From UKL13-2 sp043744255 (lineage in GTDB: Bacteria; Pseudomonadota; Gammaproteobacteria; Burkholderiales; Usitatibacteraceae), in the NCBI GenBank assembly GCA_043744255.1, contig JAYTVA010000062.1:12330-76329 (forward strand): DNA of 64,000 bases, written 5' to 3'. Below the pieces are notes generated by a model. The model was given only the letters and a program-made list of their open reading frames with translations, searched no databases and was not told the origin of the DNA. This document shows, one piece after another, positions 42,293 to 52,008 of the stretch. Numbering within the stretch: position 1 is the first letter of the stretch; every line of letters begins with the position of its first letter. A program made the translations under genes and the position numbers.

Positions 42293-43579
42293 TTAGGCCT
42301 TCACCACTTCGCCAGCCAGGGTCTCTCGCTGCTGCTGGGTGCGGCCAAGATACATCCCCAAGCCCATCATCAACAGCGCGAATGGGATGGCCATTAGCGC
42401 CATGCCGCCGGTGAGAAAGCCGAGGCTGCGCACCCCAGCGTGTACCCAGTTGGACACCGCATCGCCGCCTCGCGAGACTACGGTATCAATCACGCTCTTG
42501 GTCTTGTAGCGATCTTCGCGGCTGACGCCGGTGAACAGTATTTCGCGCGAGGGCTTGCTGATGCCGTATTCCATGGAACGGCGCATCACGGTGCAGACGA
42601 CGATGACGGTGAGTGTCGGCAACGCCGCAGTGACGCCGAGTGAGATGGCGGCGAGTGCGGGCAGGATCGCGAGGCAAAATAACAGACCCGCGCGGCGCAC
42701 CAACGCACTGGTAACAAATAGCTGGAGGAACAGCGTGATCGCATTCACCGCGAGGTCAATCTGCGCAAAGAGCTGCGTGCGTTCCGCTGCTGTCGGGATC
42801 GTTTCAGCGACCAGCCGGAGCTGCTCAAGATAGAAGTAAGTACCCAAGGCTTGACCGAGGAAAATGTAACAGGCGATCGCGAACAAATACGGCGATTGAA
42901 ATACGTGCTTGATGCCGTCGAGCACACCGCCACCCAGCGCCTGCTCCTGCGCGGCCTCGGCCACCCGCTCGGCATCTGACATGCCCGCGCGATGCCGCGC
43001 CCAGTGGCCGAGGCCAACGATGCACAACATGGATACACCGAGCAGCGTGGCGGAGATCAGCAACAGATTCGGCACGCCCACTTGCTTGACCAATAGTGCG
43101 GTGATTGCGGGACCCGCCATCGCGCCAAGGCTGCCACCGGCGGCGATACCGCCGAACAAGCGCTTGGCACGATCACTATTGAACACGTCCGTCATGAAAC
43201 TCCAGAACACGCTCACCACGAAATAGTTGAACACCGAAATCCACACGTAGAAGCTCTTCGCCACGACCGATTTGTCGAACGCACTTGACTGGAGCGCGAC
43301 GTAAAAAAACAAAATGTTCGTGATGAAAAACAGATATACGATCGGCAAAAAAATACGCCTTGGCCAACGCGATGAAATCCAGCCGAATAGCGGCGTGATC
43401 GCCAACATGCCGACGAAGGTCGCCGTCCACAGCCAAGGCAGATTCTTTAGGCCACCCTGAATGCCCATCTCTTCACGCACGGGGCGCAGCACGTAATACG
43501 AGCAAAGCAAAAAGAAAAAATAGGCGAACGCCCACGCGAAGGCGATCCACTCGTCACGTTTGATGTCGATGATTTTCAA
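42293..43579 (-). CDS. MFS-type permease resembling nucleotide (ATP/ADP) translocases
   Basis: 428-residue polytopic membrane protein with about 12 hydrophobic segments. The start IKRDEWIAFAWAFAYFFFLLCSYYVLRPVREEMG is the conserved opening of a bacterial family annotated as MFS or NTP/NDP exchange transporter. SDRAKRLFGGIAAGGSLGAMAGPAIT is also typical. The substrate is unknown; free-living bacteria with this family are not known to import ATP. It is a single gene, ending about 55 bp from the DUF3460 stop (convergent). Confidence 0.75.
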   Translation of the reverse strand: MKIIDIKRDEWIAFAWAFAYFFFLLCSYYVLRPVREEMGIQGGLKNLPWLWTATFVGMLAITPLFGWISSRWPRRIFLPIVYLFFITNILFFYVALQSSAFDKSVVAKSFYVWISVFNYFVVSVFWSFMTDVFNSDRAKRLFGGIAAGGSLGAMAGPAITALLVKQVGVPNLLLISATLLGVSMLCIVGLGHWARHRAGMSDAERVAEAAQEQALGGGVLDGIKHVFQSPYLFAIACYIFLGQALGTYFYLEQLRLVAETIPTAAERTQLFAQIDLAVNAITLFLQLFVTSALVRRAGLLFCLAILPALAAISLGVTAALPTLTVIVVCTVMRRSMEYGISKPSREILFTGVSREDRYKTKSVIDTVVSRGGDAVSNWVHAGVRSLGFLTGGMALMAIPFALLMMGLGMYLGRTQQQRETLAGEVVKA

Positions 43580-43617
43580 GATGGTGTTTTCATAGGCAAT
43601 GCGCGAAGTCTACGGGC

Positions 43618-44478
43618 TTAATAGGCTGGGAACAATGCCAACACGCCATCGAGGCCAACGTGGTTGAAGGCGACCGTCGCCGCTGCCCGTACCACTGGCT
43701 TGGCGCGATACGCCACTGAGGTGCCCGCGACCGCCATCATCGGTAAATCATTCGCGCCGTCGCCCATGACCATGACTTGTTCGCGGCGCAATCCCAGTGC
43801 GGCTGCGGCTTCCTGTACATGCCGCGCCTTCGCGTCTGCGTCGCACAACACGCCCAGCACCCGCCCGGTGAGTTTGCCGTCGATTACTTCCAGCGTATTT
43901 GAAAACGCGAAATCAAAACCGAGCCGAGCCTTCAGTCGCTCGGTGAAAAACGTGAAGCCGCCGGACACGAGCAGTAATTTGATGCCGTGTTTTTTTGCCG
44001 CGTGGAACAGTATTTCTGCGCCGGGGGTTAATCGCAATCGCTGTTCGTACACGCGCGTGAGTACGCTCTCGGGTAGTCCGGCGAGCACGGCCACGCGCTG
44101 CCGCAAGCTGGTCGGCCAATCGAGTTCACCGCGCATGGCGGCTTCGGTGACGGCGGCTACTTCTGATTTCTTGCCCGCGAAATCCGCGATCTCGTCGATG
44201 CACTCAATGGTGATGAGGGTCGAGTCCATGTCGGTGGCGATTAGGCCAAAGTCGTTTAGGGACGCGGTGTTTAGAGCAAATGCCCAATCGAGTTTGGCGC
44301 GCTCGCAGTGGGTCGTGACGGCGGCGGTAGTGGTTGGATCAGCCGTGAGTAGACGGAACGCCTGGTGCTGAAATGCACCGCTGATTTTTTCGATGCCGTT
44401 GGCGTGCGACAAGGCATGCAGGGTTTTCAAGTCCTGCGTTTCGATGTCGGGGGATTGGATGATGAGGTTGTGGGTCAT
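43618..44478 (-). CDS. serB: Phosphoserine phosphatase SerB
   Basis: HAD-family enzyme that makes serine in the last step of its synthesis. It is 286 residues from ATG 44478; a longer frame would run into an upstream inverted repeat. The nucleophile motif is IATDMDSTLI, followed by LVSGGFTFFTERLKARLG and GDGANDLPMMAVAG. The N-terminal region resembles an ACT-like regulatory domain. It lies downstream of mfd on the same strand with a large hairpin between. Confidence 0.94.
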   Translation of the reverse strand: MTHNLIIQSPDIETQDLKTLHALSHANGIEKISGAFQHQAFRLLTADPTTTAAVTTHCERAKLDWAFALNTASLNDFGLIATDMDSTLITIECIDEIADFAGKKSEVAAVTEAAMRGELDWPTSLRQRVAVLAGLPESVLTRVYEQRLRLTPGAEILFHAAKKHGIKLLLVSGGFTFFTERLKARLGFDFAFSNTLEVIDGKLTGRVLGVLCDADAKARHVQEAAAALGLRREQVMVMGDGANDLPMMAVAGTSVAYRAKPVVRAAATVAFNHVGLDGVLALFPAY

Positions 44479-44529
44479 AAAAAATCGCTGGCAGCGCAGC
44501 TTGCTTGAGAGCGGTGGCGGGCGCGAGCT

Positions 44530-44612
44530 GTCTTCCCGGCGAAGGCCGGGATCCAATTTCGTCGTTCATCGTGCAGCGACGAAAATTGGGTTCCGGCCTT
44601 CGCCGGGAAGAC
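44530..44612. repeat. Long inverted repeat between mfd and serB
   Basis: Arms of about 35 bp (around 44,530-44,565 and 44,577-44,612), built on TTCCCGGCGAAGGCCGGGA and its complement, differ by only one or two bases and enclose a loop of ~12 nt. It would form a very stable hairpin in the mfd-serB transcript. The sequence type is a dispersed intergenic repeat I have seen in several proteobacterial genomes. Confidence 0.8.
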
Positions 44613-44638
44613 ACTGGATACGGCGGGACTGTGCCCGT

Positions 44639-47600
44639 TCACCCCGCCAACTCCCGCAATATCTGCTTAATCTCCGCCACGCGCAATTTCACTTCGGCAA
44701 TCGGTTTTTCAATTCGCAACTTATCCTGTCCCGCCAGCCGATAGTGCTTTTTCTTTTGCACCAGCGCAATCACGCGTTGCGGCTCAATCGTCGTATCGGG
44801 GCCGAATTGTACGGTGATGGCGTTGCTGCTGGCGTCGATTTTGATGAGGTCGAGTGGCCGTCCCAATAAACGTAGCCGATGCGAATCGACCAGTGTTTGC
44901 GCGGCTTCCGGGATGATGCCGAAGCGATCAACCAGTTCTTCGTGCAATTGATCGAGCCGGTCTTCGTCCTCGCAATTGGCGAGCCGCTTGTAAATCACCA
45001 GTCGCTCGTGCGGGTCACCGCAGTAGCTGTCGGGCAGCAGAGCGGGCGTGTGCAAATTGATTTCCGTGGCGACATTGAGCGGCCTCATGAGGTCGGGCTC
45101 TTTGCCGGATTTCAACGATTTCACCGCAGCGTTGAGCATGTCGGAGTAAAGCGTGAAGCCAATATCTTGAATGCCGCCGGACTGCGAATCGCCGAGCACT
45201 TCACCTGCGCCGCGAATTTCTAAATCGTGCATCGCAAGATAAAAACCAGCACCCAAATCCTCCATCATCTGAATCGCTTCGAGGCGTTTTTTGGAATTCA
45301 GCGTGAGCGCTTCGGGTGGCGGAGTGAGCAGGAAAGCATACGCCTGATGGTGTGAGCGACCGACGCGGCCACGTAACTGATGCAATTGCGCGAGGCCGAA
45401 TTTATCGGCGCGATGAATCACGATGGTGTTGGCAGTCGGGACATCGATGCCCGTTTCGATAATGGTTGAGCATAGCAGCACGTTCGATTTCTGGTGATAG
45501 AAATCGCGCATCACGCGCTCCAGCTCACGCTCTGGCAACTGTCCATGCGCGACTGCGATGCGCGCTTCGGGCAACAACTTCTCCAGCTTCTCGCGCTGGT
45601 TCTGAATGGTCTCGACTTCGTTGTAGAGATAATAAGCCTGCCCGCCGCGCTTCAGCTCGCGCAACACCGATTCGCGCACGATGCCATCAGAGAGCGTGTG
45701 CACAAAGGTTTTGATCGACAAGCGTCGCTGCGGGGCGGTGGCGATCACTGAAAAATCGCGCAGGCCTTCGAGCGACATCGCCAACGTGCGCGGAATCGGC
45801 GTGGCGGTGAGCGTCAGTACATCGACTTCCGCCCGCAACGTCTTCAACACTTCTTTTTGTCGCACGCCAAAGCGATGCTCTTCGTCGATGATGACGAGTC
45901 CCAAATTCTTGAACACCACATCTTTTTGAATCAGCTTGTGGGTACCAATCGCAATGTCGGCGGTCCCGTCTGCCAACGCCTTCAAGGCCACCGTTGTCTC
46001 CTTGGCGGTGCGAAAGCGCGAGAACTCGACAATCTTCACCGGCCACTCAGCGAAGCGATCTGAGAAATTTTGAAAGTGTTGTTCGGCAAGTAGCGTGGTC
46101 GGCACCAAGATCGCCACTTGCTTGCCTGCGTTCACCGCGATGAACGCGGCACGCAATGCGACCTCGGTTTTGCCAAAGCCTACGTCACCACAAACCAAGC
46201 GATCCATTGGTTGCCCACTCGTCATGTCCGCCATCACCGCCTTGATGGCGGTGGCTTGATCGGGCGTTTCTTCAAACGGGAAGGTGGCGGAGAAGGCGTC
46301 GAATTCATTTAATTTCAACGGGAATGCGAAGCCTTGTCGCGCCGCGCGGCGTGCGTAGAGGTTCAGCAATTCGGCCGCCGTGTCGCGCACCTGTTGCGCC
46401 GCACGCCGCTTGGCGCGTTCCCATTGGCCGGAGCCGAGTTTGTGTAGCGGCGCGTTTTCTGGGTTGGCACCGGTGTAGCGCGAGATCACCGAGAGTTGCG
46501 ACACCGGCACAAATAATTTGTCGCTGCCGTCGTAATGCAGCTCCATGAATTCCATGCTGCCTTCGCCGAGATCCATGTTGACGAGGCCCATGTAGCGGCC
46601 GATACCGTGCGCGGAGTGCACGACTGGATCGCCGAGGTTGACCTCGGCCAAATCGCGCAACATGCCTTCCGCGTTTGGACGCGATTTGTCGCGGCGGCGG
46701 GTCTGTTTGACCTCGCTCGCGTACAACTCGTTTTCGGTGACGATGGCGAGTTGTTCATCGCGCAACACGAAGCCTGCTTGTAGTGGCGAGGCGGTGATGA
46801 CGAGTGGTTCGCTAGATAAATGCAAGCCGCCAAAGTCAAGCACTGGCGCGGCTTTCAGGCCATTTTCGGCAAGGAACTGGGCGACCGTTTCACGGCGACC
46901 CAAGCTCTCGGTGTTGACTAAAACGCGACCGGCGAAACCAGCAATGAAGTTGCGAAAACGCGCGACCGGGTCAGTCGCTTTTCGATCCACTTCAATCGCG
47001 GGTAGCGCGTCGGTGTTGGCGAACTGTTGCTCGACTGTGGCGAAGCGTTTTACACCTGCGAACAACTCATTGGTCGGCAGAAAAATATCCGCGGGTGGCA
47101 ACAGCGGATGATCTTTGTCGCCGCGCAGCATGTCGTAGCGCGATTTCGCGTCCGACCAAAACGCGTCGGCGGCAGCCTCGATGTCGCCATGCGTGAACAC
47201 GTGCGCGCTGGCAGGCAGGTAATCAAATACGGTGGCGGTCGCATCAAAAAAAAGCGGCAAATAATATTCCACACCATTCGGTGCCATGCCGGCCGAAACG
47301 TCTTTATACATGCGGCGTTTGGTCGGATCGCCCTCGAAGCGATCACGAAAATTTTCGCGGAAACGATGCTGACCTTCTTTATCCAACGGGAACTCGCGCG
47401 CGGGCAGCAAACGAATTTCGTTGACTGGATAAATGCTGCGCTGCGTGTCCACATCGAACGTGCGGATCGCCTCGATTTCATCGCCGAATAGATCAATCCG
47501 ATATGGCACCGGGCTACCCATCGGGAACAAATCAATCAGCCCACCGCGCACGGCGTATTCACCCGGCGCCATCACCTGCGTGGTGTTCGAGTAACCTGCC

Positions 47601-48001
47601 GCGACCAAATCGGCGCGCATCGCTTCCAGATCGAGCTTGGTTTTGGTGCGCAAATAAAACGAGCGGCCGACCACGTACTCGCGGGGCGCGAGACGTGTCA
47701 TGGCCGTGGTCACCGGCACGATGCCGACATCGAATGCGCCCTGCGAAAACTGATACAACGTCGCCAAGCGCTCGGACACCAAATCGGGATGCGGCGAAAA
47801 ATGATCGTAAGGCAGCGTCTCCCAATCGGGCAGACGGTTCACGCGCAGACTCGGTGCAAGCCATGCAATCTCTGCCGTGAGTCGCTCGGCATCCTGCGCG
47901 CTTGCGGCGAGGATAAAGAGCGGCTTGGTGGTGCTGGCAAATCGCGCGAGGAACAACGCGTCGGCGGAACCGACCGGGGAATTATTGGCGGGCGGGTTCA
48001 T
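44639..48001 (-). CDS. mfd: Transcription-repair coupling factor Mfd
   Basis: ATP-driven translocase that removes stalled RNA polymerase and recruits UvrA. At 1120 residues it is of normal length. The UvrB-like N-terminal module, the RNA-polymerase-interaction domain (LGDPVVHSAHGIGRYMGL) and the RecG-like motor are present. The motor carries Walker A CGDVGFGKTEVALRA near 605-620, DEEH near 704 and LRGRVGRS further on. The C-terminal TRCF domain ends the protein. Start ATG 48001 lies right beside an intergenic inverted repeat. Confidence 0.96.
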   Translation of the reverse strand: MNPPANNSPVGSADALFLARFASTTKPLFILAASAQDAERLTAEIAWLAPSLRVNRLPDWETLPYDHFSPHPDLVSERLATLYQFSQGAFDVGIVPVTTAMTRLAPREYVVGRSFYLRTKTKLDLEAMRADLVAAGYSNTTQVMAPGEYAVRGGLIDLFPMGSPVPYRIDLFGDEIEAIRTFDVDTQRSIYPVNEIRLLPAREFPLDKEGQHRFRENFRDRFEGDPTKRRMYKDVSAGMAPNGVEYYLPLFFDATATVFDYLPASAHVFTHGDIEAAADAFWSDAKSRYDMLRGDKDHPLLPPADIFLPTNELFAGVKRFATVEQQFANTDALPAIEVDRKATDPVARFRNFIAGFAGRVLVNTESLGRRETVAQFLAENGLKAAPVLDFGGLHLSSEPLVITASPLQAGFVLRDEQLAIVTENELYASEVKQTRRRDKSRPNAEGMLRDLAEVNLGDPVVHSAHGIGRYMGLVNMDLGEGSMEFMELHYDGSDKLFVPVSQLSVISRYTGANPENAPLHKLGSGQWERAKRRAAQQVRDTAAELLNLYARRAARQGFAFPLKLNEFDAFSATFPFEETPDQATAIKAVMADMTSGQPMDRLVCGDVGFGKTEVALRAAFIAVNAGKQVAILVPTTLLAEQHFQNFSDRFAEWPVKIVEFSRFRTAKETTVALKALADGTADIAIGTHKLIQKDVVFKNLGLVIIDEEHRFGVRQKEVLKTLRAEVDVLTLTATPIPRTLAMSLEGLRDFSVIATAPQRRLSIKTFVHTLSDGIVRESVLRELKRGGQAYYLYNEVETIQNQREKLEKLLPEARIAVAHGQLPERELERVMRDFYHQKSNVLLCSTIIETGIDVPTANTIVIHRADKFGLAQLHQLRGRVGRSHHQAYAFLLTPPPEALTLNSKKRLEAIQMMEDLGAGFYLAMHDLEIRGAGEVLGDSQSGGIQDIGFTLYSDMLNAAVKSLKSGKEPDLMRPLNVATEINLHTPALLPDSYCGDPHERLVIYKRLANCEDEDRLDQLHEELVDRFGIIPEAAQTLVDSHRLRLLGRPLDLIKIDASSNAITVQFGPDTTIEPQRVIALVQKKKHYRLAGQDKLRIEKPIAEVKLRVAEIKQILRELAG

Positions 48002-48012
48002 CTAGGTTGTAG

Positions 48013-48075
48013 GGTGGGCAACGCATAGCGTACCCACGCGGACATTCGCGGTAGGCGCGCTGTGCGTTGCCCACC
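48013..48075. repeat. Inverted repeat upstream of mfd
   Basis: Perfect 13-bp arms GGTGGGCAACGCA (48013-48025) and TGCGTTGCCCACC (48063-48075) enclose ~37 bp. It is a dispersed-type palindromic repeat lying between the divergent ends of mfd (start) and fumarase (stop), where it may carry promoter or terminator signals. Confidence 0.75.
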
Positions 48076-48155
48076 GTACCGGATTAGTGAGCTGCATCAT
48101 TCGAAAATATTCGTGGAAACGCCCGCCTGGCGGGGACTTTCAGCCATTGATCGAA

Positions 48156-49679
48156 TCAAACGACCACGACCGGAATCTTGCCAATCTTCGCGCGCCACTC
48201 CGCGGGTCCGGTGCGATGCACGGCGTTGCCGGTCGAATCAACGGCGACCGTGACCGGCATATCTTTAACCTCGAATTCGTAAATCGCTTCCATGCCAAGA
48301 TCACCAAACGCCACCAAGCGTGAGGCTTTGATCGCTTTCGACACCAGATACGCCGCGCCACCCACCGCTATGAAATAAGTCGCCTTGTGCTTCTTAATTT
48401 CTTCAATCGTCGCCGTGCCACGCTCGGATTTGCCGATCATGCCGATGAGCCCAGTTTTCTCCAGCATGGTCGCCGAGAATTTATCCATACGTGACGAGGT
48501 GGTGGGGCCGGCCGGGCCGACGACTTCATCGCGCACCGGGCTGACCGGGCCGACGTAATAAATCAGGCGACCAGTCAAATCGACCGGCAGCTGTTCGCCG
48601 CGCGCGATCATGTCCACCAAGCGACGGTGTGCGGCATCGCGACCAGTAAGAATTTTTCCCGAGAGCAACACACGATCACCGGAGCGCAGCGAACCCAATT
48701 CTTCGCGCGAAATACCGTCGATGTTGACGCGCTTGGAGGTGGCGAAATCGAGTGTGAGCTTCGGCCAGTCTTCGAGCGAAGGCGGCGTCAACACGGCAGG
48801 GCCGGAACCATCGAGCGTGAAATGAATATGGCGGGTCGCAGCGCAGTTTGGCAGCAACGCAACCGGTTTAGAGGCTGCGTGCGTCGGGTAGTCCGTGACC
48901 TTCACGTCCAGTACGGTGGACAGTCCGCCAAGCCCCTGTGCGCCAATGCCCAGCGCATTCACCTTCTCAAAAATTTCCAAACGCAATTCATCGGCACGAT
49001 TCGCTGGCCCACGCGCCTGCAACTCATGAATGTTCATCGGCTCCATCATTGCCCACTTCGCCATCAGCATCGCTTTTTCCGGCGATCCGCCGATGCCGAG
49101 TGACAATAATCCCGGCGGGCACCAGTCGGCACCCATGGTCGGCACCACTGACAGCACCCAATCGACGATGTTGTCGGACGGCAGCAGCATCGCGAATTTT
49201 GATTTGTTCTCGCTACCGCCACCTTTGGCCGCGACGATCACTTCGACTTTATTGCCGGGCACCAGCTCAACGTGGGTCACGCCGGGCGTGTTGTCGCCGG
49301 TGTTCTTGCGCGCACCATCGGGGTCGGTCAGCATCGAGCCGCGTAGAGGATTGTTGACGTCGGTATAGGCGCGGCGCACGCCCTCGTTGACCATTTGTTC
49401 CAAAGATAGCGATGCGTCAAAACGAACATCCATGCCCACGCGCACGAACGCGATGCAAATGCCCGTGTCCTGACAAATCGGCCGATGACCTTCAGCCGCC
49501 ATGCGCGAATTGATGAGGATCTGCGCCATCGCATCTTTCGCCGCTGGCGACGCTTCGCGGTTGTACGCCTCCGTCAATACCTTAATGTAGTCGGTGGGGT
49601 GGTAGTAGCTGATGTACTGAAACGCATCGGCGACTGAAGCGATGAAGTCTTCTTGCTTGATGATGGTTTGTGGGGACAT
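48156..49679 (-). CDS. fumA: Fumarate hydratase class I (Fe-S type)
   Basis: Oxygen-sensitive [4Fe-4S] enzyme converting fumarate and malate in the TCA cycle. It is 507 residues from ATG 49679, a normal single-chain length. Likely cluster ligands are in PICQDTGIC near 73-81 and in further conserved cysteines such as the one in LLPNCAATRH. GPTTSSRMDKF and SERGTATIEEIKKH mark the beta domain. An upstream in-frame extension to 49940 overlaps the UPF0114 gene and is unlikely. It would depend on the Isc system encoded in this window. Confidence 0.94.
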   Translation of the reverse strand: MSPQTIIKQEDFIASVADAFQYISYYHPTDYIKVLTEAYNREASPAAKDAMAQILINSRMAAEGHRPICQDTGICIAFVRVGMDVRFDASLSLEQMVNEGVRRAYTDVNNPLRGSMLTDPDGARKNTGDNTPGVTHVELVPGNKVEVIVAAKGGGSENKSKFAMLLPSDNIVDWVLSVVPTMGADWCPPGLLSLGIGGSPEKAMLMAKWAMMEPMNIHELQARGPANRADELRLEIFEKVNALGIGAQGLGGLSTVLDVKVTDYPTHAASKPVALLPNCAATRHIHFTLDGSGPAVLTPPSLEDWPKLTLDFATSKRVNIDGISREELGSLRSGDRVLLSGKILTGRDAAHRRLVDMIARGEQLPVDLTGRLIYYVGPVSPVRDEVVGPAGPTTSSRMDKFSATMLEKTGLIGMIGKSERGTATIEEIKKHKATYFIAVGGAAYLVSKAIKASRLVAFGDLGMEAIYEFEVKDMPVTVAVDSTGNAVHRTGPAEWRAKIGKIPVVVV

Positions 49680-49690
49680 GGTCGTACTCT

Positions 49691-50284
49691 CTAGAAATGG
49701 TCGCGGGTAGGTGTGTCGTGTGCGGGAGCGGTGCGTGGCGCATCCATGATGCGGTCGATCCACGCAATCGAAAGGGCGGAGAGAATGAAGGCGATATGGA
49801 TGATGGTTTGCCACATCAAGGTGTGGGTGGTCATCTCGGATGCGTTGATGAATGACTTCAGCAGGTGAATCGAAGAGATGCCGATGATCGCGGTGGCGAG
49901 TTTGACCTTGAGCACCGCCGCATTGACATGCGAAAGCCATTCCGGCTGATCGGGGTGACTCTCAAGGTTCATGCGCGAGACGAAGGTTTCATAGCCACCC
50001 ACGATCACCATGATGAGTAGGTTCGAGATCATCACGACGTCGATCAGGCCGAGCACGAGCAACATGATTTGCGCTTCGGTGAACTTTGCGCCCGCGCCGA
50101 AAAATACGCCATGGACAAGGTGCACCAATTCCACGCCGAATTGATAAACATAAATCGCCTGCGCGACGATCAATCCAAGATAGAGCGGCAACTGCAACCA
50201 CCGGCTCATGAAAATAAGGTTGGGCAGGGGCTTCAGGGGGCGGGCGTGCTTTGGTTCGTTCGCAGGGGTCATTGGATTCGCCAA
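49691..50284 (-). CDS. UPF0114 (YqhA-like) membrane protein
   Basis: 197 residues with four membrane segments: LQLPLYLGLIVAQAIYVYQF, IMLLVLGLIDVVMISNLLIMVI, LATAIIGISSIHLL and LMWQTIIHIAFILSALSIAWI. GGYETFVSR is the family's conserved stretch. Function is unknown. It lies immediately upstream of the fumarase gene on the same strand (11 bp), so they probably share a transcript. Confidence 0.88.
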   Translation of the reverse strand: MANPMTPANEPKHARPLKPLPNLIFMSRWLQLPLYLGLIVAQAIYVYQFGVELVHLVHGVFFGAGAKFTEAQIMLLVLGLIDVVMISNLLIMVIVGGYETFVSRMNLESHPDQPEWLSHVNAAVLKVKLATAIIGISSIHLLKSFINASEMTTHTLMWQTIIHIAFILSALSIAWIDRIMDAPRTAPAHDTPTRDHF

Positions 50285-50294
50285 AAATAGTGAA

Positions 50295-50319
50295 GCCCGG
50301 CAAACGCAGTTTGCCGGGC
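50295..50319 (-). terminator. Hairpin after the acyl-CoA ligase gene
   Basis: Perfect 11-bp stem GCCCGGCAAAC/GTTTGCCGGGC (50295-50305/50309-50319) with a 3-nt loop, 16 bp after the ligase stop. On the minus strand it is followed by TTCACTATTTTT, a weak U-tract. It separates the ligase from the UPF0114-fumarase unit. Confidence 0.6.
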
Positions 50320-50335
50320 AAAAGAAGGGCTGTAC

Positions 50336-51955
50336 TTACGCGGATCGGGAAATCGCCAGGGCAGGCGCGATTTCTCTACGCAAAATTTTACCATTCTTGG
50401 TTCGCGGGAAATCCTTCGCGAGGTACACGCGCTTGGGTGCTTTGTACGCGGCGAGGTGCTGTTGCCCGAACCCCAGCAACTCATCCGCGCTCACGGTTTG
50501 CCCCGGTTGCGCGATCACGTAGGCCGCGACGATCAGTTTGTCTTTCTCGATCTCCTCGCCCACGCACGCGCAATCAGCGACCCCCGGATGCGATTTCAAT
50601 ACGCGCTCCACCTCGTAGGGCGAGACGCGATAGCCGAAACTCTTGATGATGTCGTCGCGTCGGCCGAGGAACCAGAGGTAGCCATCCTGGTCGATCTTGG
50701 CGTAATCACCGGTGAAGAAGTAGCCGTGATGCTTGTACTTCGCGGTTTCTTCATCTAGGTTCCAGTAGCGCAGGAACAAGCCCGGGTCGTCCTCGGAAAT
50801 GGCGATCATGCCCTCGTCGCCTGCGGCCACTTCGACGCGCGTTTCTGGGTCGAGCAGTTTAACGTCGTGCCCCGGCTGTGGAAACCCTGCGGAACCGGCG
50901 CGGATCGGGCGATGTACCGATTGCGAGAGGTAGTATGAGAACTCGCTCATGCCAACGGCTTCGTAAATGTCTAGCCCGAATCGCTCGCGCCACGCGTTGA
51001 GCATATCGTCGGACAAATGCTCGCCCGCGCTCATGCAAAAACGAAGTGAGGGCACATCGACCTTGGTGGTCGTGGTCTTTTGCACAATCTGGCGATAGAC
51101 GGTGGGCACACCGATGAAGATCGTCGCTTGATGTTTTGCGATCAAGCGCGTCCACAGATTCGCATCGTTCTTGCCCTCGTGCACGATCACGGTCTTACCG
51201 AGGTACAGCGGGTCCATCAAGCCCGAACCCAGCACATAGGTCCAATTGAATTTTCCAGAATGCAAGATGCGGTCAACGTTGTTGGGGTCAAAGTTGAACC
51301 AGTATTGCGAGGCTGGCTCGCGGCCGATCAACGCGCGATGCGCATGCAACACACCCTTGGGATACCCGGTGGTACCGCTGGTGTAGACCAGATACGCAGG
51401 ATCACTCGCGTGCGTCGCGTGCGGTGCCGACCAGGCCGTGATGGCATCGAGTGCGGGGGTGAGATCGTGGACCGCATGTGCGGCACTTTCAACGATCTCA
51501 CCTTGTCCGGAAAGCAGTACCAGCGCGGCGTTTGGGGCATCGGCCATGCGCGGAACCATCTGCGGCCAGAACGATTTGTCCATCACCAATACCTTCGCCC
51601 CAGAGTCCTTGGCGAGATACAACACTTCTTCGGCCGTCAGTAGCGTGGAGGTCGGCACGGCGATGCAACCGGCCTTCATCGCGCCCAAAAATGCGGTTGG
51701 GTAGTCGATGCCGTTGGGCAAACGAATCAACACACGATCACCGGGCACGATGCCGTTTTTGCGTAGCAACTGCGCGAATTGGCTGGTGCGGTCGGCGAGT
51801 TGGCCGTAGGTGATGGCGGTGGTGCCCAGCACGTCATCCTCAACAATCATCGCTGTGCACTGCTCGATCTCGGTGCCGAGGTGGGCATCGGTGCAGGCGC
51901 TGCCGATGTTGAAAAAGGCGGGGACTTGCCAAGTCCATTTGGGGAAGGAGGTCAT
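50336..51955 (-). CDS. Acyl/aryl-CoA synthetase of the benzoate-CoA ligase group
   Basis: AMP-forming ligase of 539 residues that activates a carboxylic acid as its CoA ester. P-loop YTSGTTGYPKGVLHAHRA near 193-210; YEAVGMSEFSYYL; SFGYRVSPYEVERVLKSHPGV; and the C-terminal catalytic lysine in PRTKNGKILRREI near 521-533. The exact substrate cannot be read from sequence. It is followed upstream on the same strand by a CoA-ester lyase gene (53 bp gap), so both probably act in one acyl-CoA route. Confidence 0.85.
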   Translation of the reverse strand: MTSFPKWTWQVPAFFNIGSACTDAHLGTEIEQCTAMIVEDDVLGTTAITYGQLADRTSQFAQLLRKNGIVPGDRVLIRLPNGIDYPTAFLGAMKAGCIAVPTSTLLTAEEVLYLAKDSGAKVLVMDKSFWPQMVPRMADAPNAALVLLSGQGEIVESAAHAVHDLTPALDAITAWSAPHATHASDPAYLVYTSGTTGYPKGVLHAHRALIGREPASQYWFNFDPNNVDRILHSGKFNWTYVLGSGLMDPLYLGKTVIVHEGKNDANLWTRLIAKHQATIFIGVPTVYRQIVQKTTTTKVDVPSLRFCMSAGEHLSDDMLNAWRERFGLDIYEAVGMSEFSYYLSQSVHRPIRAGSAGFPQPGHDVKLLDPETRVEVAAGDEGMIAISEDDPGLFLRYWNLDEETAKYKHHGYFFTGDYAKIDQDGYLWFLGRRDDIIKSFGYRVSPYEVERVLKSHPGVADCACVGEEIEKDKLIVAAYVIAQPGQTVSADELLGFGQQHLAAYKAPKRVYLAKDFPRTKNGKILRREIAPALAISRSA

Positions 51956-52008
51956 CGGTTTCTGGTTGTTGTTTCGGTATGGGATTTCATGCAGGTGGCA
52001 AGTAACGA

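Noticed and set aside
44479..44556. 26-residue N-terminal extension of SerB
   Set aside because: It is Arg/Pro-rich and translates the intergenic inverted repeat; ATG 44478 gives a normal SerB start.
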